Source: Desulfoplanes formicivorans
GTDB taxonomy: Bacteria > Desulfobacterota > Desulfovibrionia > Desulfovibrionales > Desulfomicrobiaceae
Reading direction: 5' to 3'
Length of the DNA stretch: 64,000 nucleotides
Assembly (NCBI RefSeq): GCF_001748225.1
Contig: NZ_BDFE01000015.1
Span: forward strand, 62,001 to 126,000
Shown here: positions 26,174 through 35,245 of the stretch, one piece after another
Position numbering within the stretch: the first letter of the stretch is position 1
Layout: the number at the start of each line of letters is the position of its first letter
Notes under the pieces: generated by a model
What the model saw: the letters and a program-made list of their open reading frames with translations, nothing else
Told to the model about the DNA's origin: nothing
The model's database searches: none
Program-made: the position numbers and the translations under genes

Positions 26174-26971
26174 ATGATCACAGCCCTTGTTCTGTACCTG
26201 CTCACCGGCGCCCTGGCCGGTTTTCTGGCCGGACTCCTCGGTATCGGCGGCGGCCTGGTCATCGTACCCATGCTCACCTTCATGTTCACCGCCCAGGGAC
26301 TTCCCCAGGAACACATTCTCCACCTGGCCTTGGGAACCTCCCTGACCAGTATTCTGTTCACCTCCCTGTCCAGCCTGCGCGCCCACAACAAACGCGGTGC
26401 CGTCATCTGGCCCGTGGTCTGGCGCATCACCCCGGGAATCATCCTGGGTACCCTGCTGGGAACATGGATCGCGGCCCAGCTTTCCACCTCCTTTTTGAAA
26501 ATCTTTTTTGCCTGCTTCCTCTATTATGTTGGCACCCAGATGCTTCTGGGCATCCGCCCCAAGGCCAACCGCGACCTTCCACGCACCCCGGGCATGACCC
26601 TGTCCGGCGGGATCATCGGCATTTTTTCCAGTCTGGTAGGCATCGGGGGAGGAACCCTTTCCGTGCCCTTTCTCACCTGGTGCAACACGCCCATGCACAA
26701 GGCCATTGGCACATCAGCGGCCATTGGCTTTCCCATTGCCCTGGCCGGGGCAACCGGCTATCTCATCAACGGTCTCATGGCCCAAGGGCTGCCGGCATCC
26801 TGCTTCGGGTTCATCCATGTGACCGCCCTTGTCACCATTGTGCTTGCCAGCGTATCCTTGGCTCCCCTTGGCGCCAGAACTGCCCACAGCCTGCCCGTGC
26901 CCAAGCTCAAGAAATTCTTTGCCCTTCTTCTGTTTGTACTGGCCACAAGAATGGTCTGGAGTCTTTTCTAA
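26174..26971 (+). CDS. TauE/SafE (TSUP) family membrane permease
   Basis: A 265-residue inner-membrane protein with the duplicated family motif GLLGIGGGLVIVPML (residues 21-35) and SSLVGIGGGTLSVPFL (about 157-172), and about eight membrane segments. TSUP proteins are proposed to export sulfite, sulfoacetate or other organosulfur anions. In a sulfate reducer a sulfur oxyanion or an organic acid is plausible, but only the GntR neighbour gives context. It ends 12 bases from the convergent rhodanese gene. Confidence 0.88.
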   Translation: MITALVLYLLTGALAGFLAGLLGIGGGLVIVPMLTFMFTAQGLPQEHILHLALGTSLTSILFTSLSSLRAHNKRGAVIWPVVWRITPGIILGTLLGTWIAAQLSTSFLKIFFACFLYYVGTQMLLGIRPKANRDLPRTPGMTLSGGIIGIFSSLVGIGGGTLSVPFLTWCNTPMHKAIGTSAAIGFPIALAGATGYLINGLMAQGLPASCFGFIHVTALVTIVLASVSLAPLGARTAHSLPVPKLKKFFALLLFVLATRMVWSLF

Positions 26972-26983
26972 CGGTTGTCCCGA

Positions 26984-27844
26984 TCATTCCTGGACGGCTG
27001 CAAAGCAATCCTCGAAAAACCTGGAAACCACACGTACGTGCCCCTTTTCCTGTTCTGCAAGCAGCCGGAAAAAGGCCTGTTCCCGGGGATCATCCACCGT
27101 ACCGGTCAGATGCCTGTACAGATCATAGGCCTGGTTCTCAATGACCAGGGCGGCCTCGGCAAGATCAATGCACGTCAGTTCCCCCGCCTGTTCAAGACGC
27201 GTGGCCCAGGCGTCAAAAGGTTCGCCCCCTTCGAGGATATCCCCCTTGAGGGACATAAACAGATCTTCAAAGGTCTCGGAGGGTTTCGGGCTGACATGAC
27301 GCTTCCAGTAAACATGCAGGGCCCGGGCATGTTTCTTTTCCAGATCAATAAGCCGAGCCAGACGCTCGACAAATTGAACCTGCGGAAAACGCTCCTGAAA
27401 AAGGGAATAAAACCGGAAAGCCCCCTTTTCCATGTTCATGGCCCGCATGATCATCCGGTCCATGGGTTCATGCACGTCAAAGACATCCAACCGGGGCAGA
27501 CCGACCAGCTCGACGCCCTCATACCCGCCAAACCCTCCGACCAGGTTATAGATCCCCCGAAACCCGACTCCCGTGTCCCGAAGCAGCCTGGCCGCGGCCA
27601 TGGAACGCGCTCCACTCCGGCAATAGAATATGATATCCCGGTCGAGCTCAAATACATCCAGGTGCTGCTCCAGTTCTCCCAACGGGACCAGTCTGGCCCC
27701 GGGAATATGTCCTGATGCATACTCATCGGGTTGACGGACATCCACTATTTCGTATTCGTCTTCCCTGTGCGAGCCCACAAAGCCTTCCCATTCTTCCGGG
27801 AAAACATCCTTAATCTCTGTCTGTTCCTTGCTGGCATCCAGCAT
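26984..27844 (-). CDS. Rhodanese domain fused to ferritin-like (rubrerythrin-type) domain
   Basis: A 286-residue protein. Residues 10-110 are a rhodanese domain (EIVDVRQPDEYASGHIPGARLVPL) with the active-site loop YCRSGARS and its catalytic Cys, then GGFGGYEG. Residues 130-286 form a long-helix domain with Glu and His spaced as in ferritin-like di-iron proteins (MEKGAFRFY; LIDLEKKHARALHVY; ENQAYDLYRHL; LLAEQEKGHVRVVSRF). A sulfur-transfer or persulfide function linked to di-iron redox chemistry is suggested. GGAGGAG lies just before the ATG at 27844. Upstream, 100 bases away, is a ferredoxin gene on the same strand. Confidence 0.82.
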   Translation of the reverse strand: MLDASKEQTEIKDVFPEEWEGFVGSHREDEYEIVDVRQPDEYASGHIPGARLVPLGELEQHLDVFELDRDIIFYCRSGARSMAAARLLRDTGVGFRGIYNLVGGFGGYEGVELVGLPRLDVFDVHEPMDRMIMRAMNMEKGAFRFYSLFQERFPQVQFVERLARLIDLEKKHARALHVYWKRHVSPKPSETFEDLFMSLKGDILEGGEPFDAWATRLEQAGELTCIDLAEAALVIENQAYDLYRHLTGTVDDPREQAFFRLLAEQEKGHVRVVSRFFEDCFAAVQE

Positions 27845-27944
27845 GTCTCCTCCCGGGTTTTCCCCTGCACGGGTCAAAAACCAGGAAAGGGCCAAGAGCC
27901 CGGAAGGCTTTTGACCCTTTCAAATGGTACAATGATCATTACTC

Positions 27945-28154
<210 letters not shown>

Positions 28155-28365
28155 TCACCCTCCCATATATCGTTCCCCCGGGTTTGGCAATTACCCGGTA
28201 ACATTTTCTTCGATCATGAGCAGGGGAGTCCAATACAGGCCCGGCTTGGGAGCTTTTTTACCGCGAAGTCCCCTTTTTTCTTGATCTTTACAGCGGACGT
28301 CAGCTAGCCTTATCCGTGCCAGCAGCTTGTGGAGCTCATAACCAAGGAAAAAGGAGAGAGCAGCC

Positions 28366-28605
28366 ATGGTAGCAAGTCTCGACATCACCGACACCAACAC
28401 CCGTTTTCGGGTCAGCAAGAACCCTGACGGAACCATTTTGCTCGACTGTCAGGGAGAAATCGCCTGCATCGAAACCTTTCCCGATGGACAGGCTCTGGCC
28501 CGGTTCTGCCAGGAGAACAAGGTTGATCTGAATACATTTTTCACCCAACTGGCCACATGGGACAAGTCCGTTGCCGCCCAATTCGCCAAGGGAATCTATC
28601 GCTGA
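28366..28605 (+). CDS. Small conserved-looking protein of unknown function
   Basis: A 79-residue soluble protein with two cysteines (LLDCQGEIACIE) and no recognised domain. A good ribosome site (AGGAGAG, 8 bases before the ATG) and neighbour-like codon use support it as a real gene. It is divergent from the ferredoxin gene. Function unknown. Confidence 0.65.
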   Translation: MVASLDITDTNTRFRVSKNPDGTILLDCQGEIACIETFPDGQALARFCQENKVDLNTFFTQLATWDKSVAAQFAKGIYR

Positions 28606-28778
28606 CCCCTTGCCAATGCAACAGGCCTGGTTATGTATGCACTATGACGAGGGTGCAGGTGTTTCCGGCCTGCAGGGAAAACGAACATCAAAAAGCTGAA
28701 AGAGTCCGTACTTCGGACTGACACGTTGACAAGAAGAGTTTCTCCCCATCGGATCACGGCACCCTGGTCATGGTCATG

Positions 28779-28821
28779 AAAAGCGCCAACAACCGGTCCT
28801 CAACAGGTTGTTGGCGCTTTT
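28779..28821 (+). terminator. Strong terminator hairpin
   Basis: A perfect 16-bp stem (AAAAGCGCCAACAACC at 28779-28794 with 28806-28821) and an 11-nt loop, ending in TTTT. It lies 174 bases after the stop of the preceding small gene; the space between holds a short hairpin (AGTCCG at 28703-28708 with CGGACT at 28714-28719). Confidence 0.75.
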
Positions 28822-28877
28822 ATGGTTTCCCGACTTGAATTCCTTGTTGGACCGGTATAGCGTACATATCATCTCAA

Positions 28878-29153
28878 ATGGACGTGAACCCCTTGCAACA
28901 GGACCGAACCGACATGGAAAGACAATGTTCCCCCCTGAGTGATCTTTTCAAAAAACTGGCCCTGTCCTTTGCCATTGGATGGGGACTGATCATTCTCCTT
29001 CAGACGGTTCTATGGTTTCAGCATGACGCCTGGATCCCCATTCCCTTTGGCAGGTACGATATCTCCCTGAGTCAGATTCTGGGCTGGGGAACAGTGTTTT
29101 CCCTCATTGCCAAATGGGTCATTGACCACAAACCCCGCCGTCCCCGCTCATAG
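28878..29153 (+). CDS. Small inner-membrane protein, two predicted membrane segments
   Basis: A 91-residue protein with hydrophobic segments LALSFAIGWGLIILLQTVLWF and LSQILGWGTVFSLIAKWVI and a basic tail (DHKPRRPRS). No domain recognised. The start is uncertain: neither the ATG at 28878 nor the one at 28914 has a strong ribosome site. It is convergent with the MBL-fold gene. Confidence 0.5.
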   Translation: MDVNPLQQDRTDMERQCSPLSDLFKKLALSFAIGWGLIILLQTVLWFQHDAWIPIPFGRYDISLSQILGWGTVFSLIAKWVIDHKPRRPRS

Positions 29154-29177
29154 CCCTTGCAATGCTGCCGACCATGT

Positions 29178-29209
29178 AAAAAGGCTGATCCCGTTAAAAG
29201 ATCAGCCTT
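29178..29209 (-). terminator. Terminator of the MBL-fold hydrolase gene
   Basis: On the - strand a 10-bp stem (AAGGCTGATC arms, 29181-29190 and 29200-29209) ends in a run of five T. It follows the MBL gene by about 46 bases. Confidence 0.75.
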
Positions 29210-29255
29210 ACGCTTGTTCATGGCCCATGATGTTTTCGGCCTTTGGAAAGTCCCC

Positions 29256-30098
29256 TCATCCAAGGGTCCACTGCATGTCCTGGGCAACGGCAAAGCAGTC
29301 CACCGTGCTCCCCCTGGCCGCCAGGATCTCCCGGCAGTGCAGAACGATACGATCAATGTCCGTATCACTTCGTTCCTGGTTGTGATGAAACAGTCCCAGC
29401 CTGGCCACCCGGGCATCAGCAGCCAGCCGCACGGCATCCTCGTACCGGGAGTGTCCCCAGGTACGGGTCAGCTCGTACTCCTCCCGCGTATACTCGCCGT
29501 CATGCACAAGCAGATCCGCGCCCTGACAAAAATCCACAAAACGGGCATAGGAAGAACCGTTCTCATAGCTTTTGCCCAGCTCATTGTCCGTCAGAAAGAC
29601 AAAGGATCTGCCCTGTTCCGTAATCCGGAATCCAAGCCCCTGGTTGGGATGATTCAAGGCAATGGTCTCAATGTGCAACCCGCCCAGGTCAAGGGAGGAG
29701 TGTTCACAGGACACGGTAGTGATCCTGGCGCTGATATCACGGGCCGGCACGGGAAAATGGGGCGGGGCCATGACATGAAATAACTTTTCCTGCACGTTTC
29801 CCTGCACCTTGGGCCATCCGTACAGGGTTATCCGGGTCGAAGATTGGTACAACGGCCTGAAAAAAGGCAGGCCCAGCACGTGATCCCAGTGGAAATGGGT
29901 CATGATCAGGGCAATCTGCTCAATACCTTCCTGCATGAGCCGCATGCCCAGCCGACGTATCCCGGTCCCGCAATCAATGATCAGACAGCCGCCGAACCGA
30001 TCTCTGACCTCCATGCATGGAGAGTCCCCCCCGTACCGTTCGTACTGTTTTCCGGAAACCGGAATGGACCCTCTGGCCCCCCAACATCGGATCAGCAT
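29256..30098 (-). CDS. MBL-fold metallohydrolase
   Basis: A 280-residue cytoplasmic protein of the metallo-beta-lactamase fold. It starts with RCWGARGSIPVSG, has the metal motif THFHWDHVLG, later ligands His (ALNHPNQ), Asp (HDGEY) and His (GHSRYEDAV), and FLTDNEL. The style matches the PhnP/ribonuclease Z-like phosphodiesterase group, so a phosphodiester or cyclic nucleotide substrate is possible but not shown. Possibly downstream of the nrd operon, 139 bases after it, on the same strand. Confidence 0.82.
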   Translation of the reverse strand: MLIRCWGARGSIPVSGKQYERYGGDSPCMEVRDRFGGCLIIDCGTGIRRLGMRLMQEGIEQIALIMTHFHWDHVLGLPFFRPLYQSSTRITLYGWPKVQGNVQEKLFHVMAPPHFPVPARDISARITTVSCEHSSLDLGGLHIETIALNHPNQGLGFRITEQGRSFVFLTDNELGKSYENGSSYARFVDFCQGADLLVHDGEYTREEYELTRTWGHSRYEDAVRLAADARVARLGLFHHNQERSDTDIDRIVLHCREILAARGSTVDCFAVAQDMQWTLG

Positions 30099-30237
30099 GC
30101 ATGCCTCGCCAGCCTGAAATCATGTGTCTTGTCATCCCCGACATCCTACCGCCAAGAATGACAAGGGTTCATACACGGTTTCTTTCCCGGTATCCAGTGC
30201 CTTTTTCCCGTTTTCATGCCCCGCCCCTGAACAGCAA

Positions 30238-32070
30238 TCAATGGATACGCACAAGGGATATGCCTGAATACCTGGAAAGCTTCCGGAAGATTGTGGGGAG
30301 AAGGGTGTCGGCGGTTTGATGGGGTAAGGCTAGATCCAGCACCGCTCCCCCGGGAAAACGAGATGCAAGTTGGGCCTGGTGCTCGATCTCGGCGTCCAGG
30401 GAAAGACCGTGGCCAGGGGGCAGGCCCATGCCGTTGGTATAATGGGGACGACCATTGCTGGAAAAAACGATCTCTGTGTACAGCGACTCATCAATCTCTG
30501 CTAGGCGGTAACAGGCCCTGTTGTTGGTCATGGTGGTCACGGCATAGGGGTGACCCGTTTCCCGGGTACAATCCGAGGCAATGGCTGCCAAACGGTCAAT
30601 GACCTTGACCATGAGAGCGATCCCCTCGGGGGTTGCGATACCCGCCCCAAGCAGGTTCATACACGCTTCATGGCCACCGACAACAGTCAGCAGGCTGCAA
30701 TGGTTGGTTAATCCGTTTTCAAGATAGTGCTGCGAATAGGGAAACATCCCGCTATGGGTGTAGTCCACAATGAATTTTCGCTTGAATTCCAGAGCCTGCC
30801 TGGCATACTCCGCATACTCCCCGATGAGATCGAGAAAATCCGATTCCCGCCCGGCCAGAAAAGCAAGCTTGGGAAGATTCAGGGAAATGGCCCCGATGGC
30901 CCCTGTCACACCCTCCACACCCCAAGAGCAATCACACCCCGTCCCAGCCATCTCCCTGTGCCTTTGTTCTCCGGCATCACCTCCACCACGCACGCGCAGG
31001 CAGACACAGCGTCCCAAGGCAGCCAGACGCACAATCCTTGAGCCCGACTCGCTTTCCCAGGAAAATCCGGGAACAAGATCATGGGACAGGACCGGAGATT
31101 CAAGAGGTTGGCCCAGATGGTCTCCTGCAAGCAGCACCTCACCCAGGGCCTTGTTGAGCATGGCTACCTCGCGCTGATATTCGCCATAGGTTGTCTTCTG
31201 ACAGCCCGCAGGCACCCCAACAGGGGTTTGCGCCAGCCAGGGAGGCACATCGCCGTCCAGTCCCAGGGAACACATCGGCAGTCGCTGGCGCCCTTGGGAA
31301 AAGGAGTTGAGGGCCAGAACGAACTGACGCACAAGATGATGGACCCGGTCATAATCCAGGTTTTCCGCCCGGACAAACGGGGCCAGCATGGTGTCGAAAT
31401 GACCGAAGAACTGGGTTGCGGCCCATTCCCCCCCCATGGCGCCCAGAAAAGAGATCACCTGACCAAGGGCCGCATCCAGGTGTTCTGCCGGACCAAAGGC
31501 TGGTACTCCCCTGAATCCAAATCCCTTGCCGAGCAAGGCCTGCAAATCCCATCCAGCACTGTGCCCGGCCATGCCAAAGGCCAGTTCATGAATATGCAGG
31601 TACCCGTTTTCATGAGCCATGCGTATTTCTTCGGGATATTGCTCCAGGGCGTAGCGCTGCTGCACAGCCCCTGCAAGATGTCGGGAAAGCCCCCTGAAGG
31701 AATGGGGCCTGACCGTGCTGCGTCCCTGGGCATCTCCCTTGTGCACATAGGTATCAATGGCGTCCCTGACATCAAGAAAGGCCATGTCCTGGCTCCTGAT
31801 GCCCCGCCTTTTCTCCCGGTACAAAATGTACTTCTTGGCCACGGAGTAGAGCCGGGCTTCCATGAGCACCTGTTCAACCATGTCCTGGACATCTTCCTGC
31901 TCGGGAACGGCCACATCAGCAAGATGTTCTTCCACATTCTGGGCCAGCCGTCTGGCCAGCAGGGGATCCCTGATACCGCTGGCGTTCAGGGATTTGAAGA
32001 TGGCCTTGGCAATGCGGTCCACGGACCAGGTTTCCAGTCGTCCGTCTCGTTTTTGGATTTTTTCAGGCAT
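30238..32070 (-). CDS. Degenerate class III ribonucleotide reductase (NrdD-like) lacking the glycyl radical domain
   Basis: A 610-residue NrdD paralogue. An ATP-cone (MPEKIQKRDGRLETWSVDRI) and most of the barrel are kept (YLHIHELAFGMAGHSAGWDL; GAIGAISLNLPKLAFL; VVGGHEACMNLLG). But it stops at ...SGISLVRIH, where the active paralogue continues 59 more residues with the zinc cysteines and the glycyl radical motif RVTGFY. The GYCAGW cysteine of the active copy is GHSAGW here, and the PYFQNF finger-loop segment is missing. It should not reduce ribonucleotides by the known mechanism. ATG at 32070 overlaps the nrdG stop by 8 bases; a longer frame to 32160 is inside nrdG. An uninterrupted frame argues for a retained, perhaps regulatory, role. 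Confidence 0.85.
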   Translation of the reverse strand: MPEKIQKRDGRLETWSVDRIAKAIFKSLNASGIRDPLLARRLAQNVEEHLADVAVPEQEDVQDMVEQVLMEARLYSVAKKYILYREKRRGIRSQDMAFLDVRDAIDTYVHKGDAQGRSTVRPHSFRGLSRHLAGAVQQRYALEQYPEEIRMAHENGYLHIHELAFGMAGHSAGWDLQALLGKGFGFRGVPAFGPAEHLDAALGQVISFLGAMGGEWAATQFFGHFDTMLAPFVRAENLDYDRVHHLVRQFVLALNSFSQGRQRLPMCSLGLDGDVPPWLAQTPVGVPAGCQKTTYGEYQREVAMLNKALGEVLLAGDHLGQPLESPVLSHDLVPGFSWESESGSRIVRLAALGRCVCLRVRGGGDAGEQRHREMAGTGCDCSWGVEGVTGAIGAISLNLPKLAFLAGRESDFLDLIGEYAEYARQALEFKRKFIVDYTHSGMFPYSQHYLENGLTNHCSLLTVVGGHEACMNLLGAGIATPEGIALMVKVIDRLAAIASDCTRETGHPYAVTTMTNNRACYRLAEIDESLYTEIVFSSNGRPHYTNGMGLPPGHGLSLDAEIEHQAQLASRFPGGAVLDLALPHQTADTLLPTIFRKLSRYSGISLVRIH

Positions 32071-32755
32071 GGTCGCAAAGAGGTAAACTCGTGCTTTGGG
32101 AAAAAACGCCGGATTCGACGCAAGGGCCATCGTCCGAACAATCATTCCCGGACGGTTCAATGAAGTCCTGCAGGATCAACTCGAAACCATCGGGCAGATA
32201 CGAACGGGTCGTTGCAATATCCTCGCAGGTGAGGCAGGGCACCTTTGTACACCGGAAATAAAAACGCTCGGGATACCGGATGGCCAGGGCAAAGATGGCT
32301 TCCAGATGTTTGCGGGCCAGACCGGGGTCAACCCTGTCCCCGGTCAATTGAGGATATTTGTCCCAGGGCCCCTTGACGTCCACAGCGCAACAATCCACCC
32401 GGTCCTGTTCCAGAAACTCGTGTATGAGATCCGGACGCATGCCATTGGTATCCAGCTTGATGGGCAGCCCCATGGTGCGCAGATCCGCAAACACCTGCTC
32501 AATACCCGCAACAATGCAGGCCTCGCCTCCGGTCACCACCACCCCGTCCAGCCAGGATCGCCGCTTGGCCAGATCATTCATGGTCTCTTCCCTGGAGAGC
32601 CTGGGCACGCGCTGAGGATTCCAGGCAATGGTCCGGTTATGACAGGTGGGGCAGCGAAGATTGCAACCCCCGAAAAAGAGCACCGAACAGACATGCCCCG
32701 GCCAGTCACACAGACTGACCGGAGCTATACCGCGCAACAAGTCCCAACCGTTCAT
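32063..32755 (-). CDS. nrdG: Anaerobic ribonucleotide reductase activating enzyme
   Basis: Radical SAM enzyme that installs the glycyl radical on NrdD. The 230-residue protein has the cluster motif CNLRCPTCHN (C-x3-C-x2-C), the SAM-contact VVTGGEA, and KLDTNG. The C terminus has about 25 residues rich in Ser, Cys and Asp beyond the fold. It lies 68 bases after the active nrdD and overlaps the degenerate nrdD-like gene. Confidence 0.92.
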   Translation of the reverse strand: MNGWDLLRGIAPVSLCDWPGHVCSVLFFGGCNLRCPTCHNRTIAWNPQRVPRLSREETMNDLAKRRSWLDGVVVTGGEACIVAGIEQVFADLRTMGLPIKLDTNGMRPDLIHEFLEQDRVDCCAVDVKGPWDKYPQLTGDRVDPGLARKHLEAIFALAIRYPERFYFRCTKVPCLTCEDIATTRSYLPDGFELILQDFIEPSGNDCSDDGPCVESGVFSQSTSLPLCDHA

Positions 32756-32823
32756 GTTACCTCTTCTTTCCGCACGAGTTCACAACACCACGGGGGCAAA
32801 AGATGCCCAAACGCCCGGACATA

Positions 32824-34881
32824 TCATGCAATCTTGTAGGTCACCCGATCACGGTACTCGGCAGCCTTGCCCTTGTTGAACTTGGTCACAGGCCGGTAAA
32901 AGCCCGTCACCCGGGTGTACACCTCGCACCCCTTGCCGCACTCGGGGCAGGAAAAATGCTCGCCCGACAGGTACCCGTGTTCCTGGCACACGCTAAAGGT
33001 CGGCGTAATGGTGATATAAGGGAGTTTGGTCAGGGTCATAGTCCGGATGATCATTTTCTTGAGGGCTTCCAGGTCATGCACGCTTTCCCCGAGATAGCAG
33101 TGAAAAACCGTGCCGCCCGTGTACAAGGTCTGCAAGGTTGTCTGGTGCTCCATGGCCGCCACCACATCGGACGTGGCTCCCACGGGCAGGTTGGTACTGT
33201 TGGTGTAGTAGGGATCGTCCTCGCCCGAGGCAATAATGCGATCACCATAGGTTGCCTTGTCGATCTTGGCCAGACGGTAGCAGGTTCCCTCGGCCGGAGT
33301 GGCCTCAAGATTGTACAGGTTCCCGGTCTCTTCCTGAAACCGGATCATCAATTCCCGCAACCGGCTGAGCACTCTCTGCATGAAGGCCTGTCCCTGCGGG
33401 GTCTCGATTCCCTTGCCCAGAAGATTCAGACAGGCCTCATGCCCGCCCACCAGGCCAATGGTGGAAAAATGATTCTTGAACCCTTGTTTGAGATACCGTT
33501 TGGTAAAGGGGTAGAATCCCTGCTCAAGAAACGCGGAAATGGTCTTGCGCTTGAGTTCCAGGGCTTCCTTGGCCTGTTCGGCATGCTCTGTCAGTAATTC
33601 GAAGAATTCGTCCTCGTCACGGGCCAGAAAGGCGTATTTGGGCAGGTTCAGGGTGACCACGCCAATACTTCCGGTCATGTCCCCGGACCCGAAAAGACCG
33701 CCGGTCTTCTTGCGCAACTCCCGCAGATCCATGCGCAAACGGCAGCACATGGAACGAACGTCCTCGGGTGTGATGTCCGAGTTGATAAAATTCTGAAAAT
33801 ACGGTGCCCCGTATTTGGCCGTCACCTTGAGAACCAGCTTGCCCACCTCGGAATCCCAGGGAAAATCCTTGGTCACATTATAGGTGGGTATGGGATAGGA
33901 GAAGATCTTGCCGTAGGAATCCCCTTCCAGCATGACCTCCAGAAAGGCCTTGTTGAACAGGTCCTGGGCCTCCTGGAACTCCTTGTAGGTCAGGCTGTCA
34001 TGGTAGGCCCCGCCGATGACCACGGGTTCGTCGGCCATGGACCGGGGACAATGCAAATCCAGGGTGAAATTGGTGAACGGGCTCTGACCGCCCCAGCGGG
34101 AAGTGGTGTTCAGGTTGAAGATGAATTTCTGCATCTCCTGCTTCACCTGCTCGTAGCTGAGGTTGTCGATGCCAATATAGGGGGCCAGCAGGGTATCAAT
34201 ATTGTTGAAGGCCTGGGCTCCGGCCCATTCGTTCTGCAGGGTGCCCAGAAAGTTGACCATCTGCATGAGGGCCGAATCCAGATGCTTGGGCGGCTTGCTG
34301 GAACAAAAACCCGGCGCATTGAATCCTTCCAGCAAGAGGTCCTTGAGGCTCCATCCGGCACAATATCCGGCCAGGCCAAAAGAAAGATCATGGATGTGAA
34401 AATACCCGTTGCGATGGGCCTGCCGGATGTGCTCGGGAAAGGCCTCCAGGGCGTACCTAGCCTGCACCGAACCCGAGGTATGCAGAATAAGCCCCTGAAA
34501 GGAATGACTGACATTGGAATTTTCCTTGGACCGCCAGTCGAATTCCTGAACATATCCATCAATGGTATCACGCACAAAATCCGCTTCCGCTTCCCGGGCC
34601 CGCCTGCGGCTGTCCCTGTACAGGATATAGGCCTTGACCACCTTGGGCAGATTCTGCTGCACCAAAACCTGTTCCACCCGGTCCTGAACATCCTCGATAT
34701 GGGGACAATCGTCTCCTTCGAGCAATTGTTCCACCTTGTTGGTCAATCGTTTGGCCAACAAGACATCGTTGATTTTCTGGGACTGGAGAGCCTTGAAAAT
34801 GGCCGCCTGGATCTTGGATGAATCCCACTCGGCCATGGAGCCGTCGCGTTTGATGATATGCTTGGTTTGCATTCCGGGCAC
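32824..34881 (-). CDS. nrdD: Anaerobic (class III) ribonucleoside-triphosphate reductase
   Basis: Reduces ribonucleoside triphosphates to deoxy forms under anaerobic conditions. The 685-residue protein has an ATP-cone (residues 5-95), FHIHDLSFGLAGYCAGWSL with one active cysteine, the PYFQNF...MCCRLR finger loop with another, four zinc cysteines (SVCQEH; CPECGKGC) and the glycyl radical site RVTGFYRP. GTG at 34881 lies 6 bases after AGGGGA; an ATG three codons later is 15 bases away, so GTG is preferred. It heads nrdD-nrdG-nrdD-like and is preceded by a cobalamin riboswitch. Confidence 0.95.
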   Translation of the reverse strand: MPGMQTKHIIKRDGSMAEWDSSKIQAAIFKALQSQKINDVLLAKRLTNKVEQLLEGDDCPHIEDVQDRVEQVLVQQNLPKVVKAYILYRDSRRRAREAEADFVRDTIDGYVQEFDWRSKENSNVSHSFQGLILHTSGSVQARYALEAFPEHIRQAHRNGYFHIHDLSFGLAGYCAGWSLKDLLLEGFNAPGFCSSKPPKHLDSALMQMVNFLGTLQNEWAGAQAFNNIDTLLAPYIGIDNLSYEQVKQEMQKFIFNLNTTSRWGGQSPFTNFTLDLHCPRSMADEPVVIGGAYHDSLTYKEFQEAQDLFNKAFLEVMLEGDSYGKIFSYPIPTYNVTKDFPWDSEVGKLVLKVTAKYGAPYFQNFINSDITPEDVRSMCCRLRMDLRELRKKTGGLFGSGDMTGSIGVVTLNLPKYAFLARDEDEFFELLTEHAEQAKEALELKRKTISAFLEQGFYPFTKRYLKQGFKNHFSTIGLVGGHEACLNLLGKGIETPQGQAFMQRVLSRLRELMIRFQEETGNLYNLEATPAEGTCYRLAKIDKATYGDRIIASGEDDPYYTNSTNLPVGATSDVVAAMEHQTTLQTLYTGGTVFHCYLGESVHDLEALKKMIIRTMTLTKLPYITITPTFSVCQEHGYLSGEHFSCPECGKGCEVYTRVTGFYRPVTKFNKGKAAEYRDRVTYKIA

Positions 34882-35017
34882 TATGATTCCCCTTTAATGG
34901 TTGGTCCCCGAGCATCCCTGACACGTGACGCGCCACATCACGCCTCGTTGTACACGTCATGGACGAGAAAAGCGTGCCCTTGTGCACGCTGGTTGCTGGA
35001 TGATCGGGGAAGAAATG

Positions 35018-35042
35018 AATCAGGGAGCGAACATCCCTGATT
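35018..35042 (-). terminator. Candidate expression-platform hairpin of the cobalamin riboswitch
   Basis: A perfect 9-bp stem (AATCAGGGA at 35018-35026 with 35034-35042) with a 7-nt loop, followed on the - strand by CATTTCTTCC. It lies between the riboswitch aptamer and nrdD and could stop transcription when cobalamin binds, although its T tract is poor. A second hairpin (GGTTGGT/ACCAACC, 35064-35091) lies closer to the aptamer. Confidence 0.4.
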
Positions 35043-35099
35043 ACAACATGAATGGAATTCTCGCACCGGGTTGGTCTGAACCAACCGGGCGCAAAGATA

Positions 35100-35226
35100 C
35101 TTCAGGCCAGGCGTCTGACTCGCACCGGTCGCGCTGATTTATGGCAGCGGATCTGGTGTTCACAGTGGCTGAACCGTTCCGGAATCCCACCGGATTACCC
35201 CAAAAGCCCCAGAGGGCAACCTGAAG
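35100..35226 (-). promoter_or_regulatory. Cobalamin (adenosylcobalamin) riboswitch
   Basis: On the - strand the closing stem CTTCAGG (35226 side) pairs with CCTGAAG (35100 side). Between them are GGTGGGATTCCGG, the invariant core GCCACTGT (35162-35169) and a B12-box-like element AGTCAGACGCCTGGCC (about 35105-35122). Order and spacing fit the cobalamin riboswitch. It sits in the leader of nrdD, a B12-independent reductase. In other bacteria such riboswitches shut off B12-independent isozymes when cobalamin is plentiful. Confidence 0.85.
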
Positions 35227-35245
35227 ACATGGTGACAAAGCTGTT

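Noticed and set aside
30200-30240. UGA stop of the NrdD-like gene as another selenocysteine codon
   Set aside because: The in-frame residues after the UGA (LLFRGGA, then stop) show no similarity to the NrdD tail, so it is a true end.
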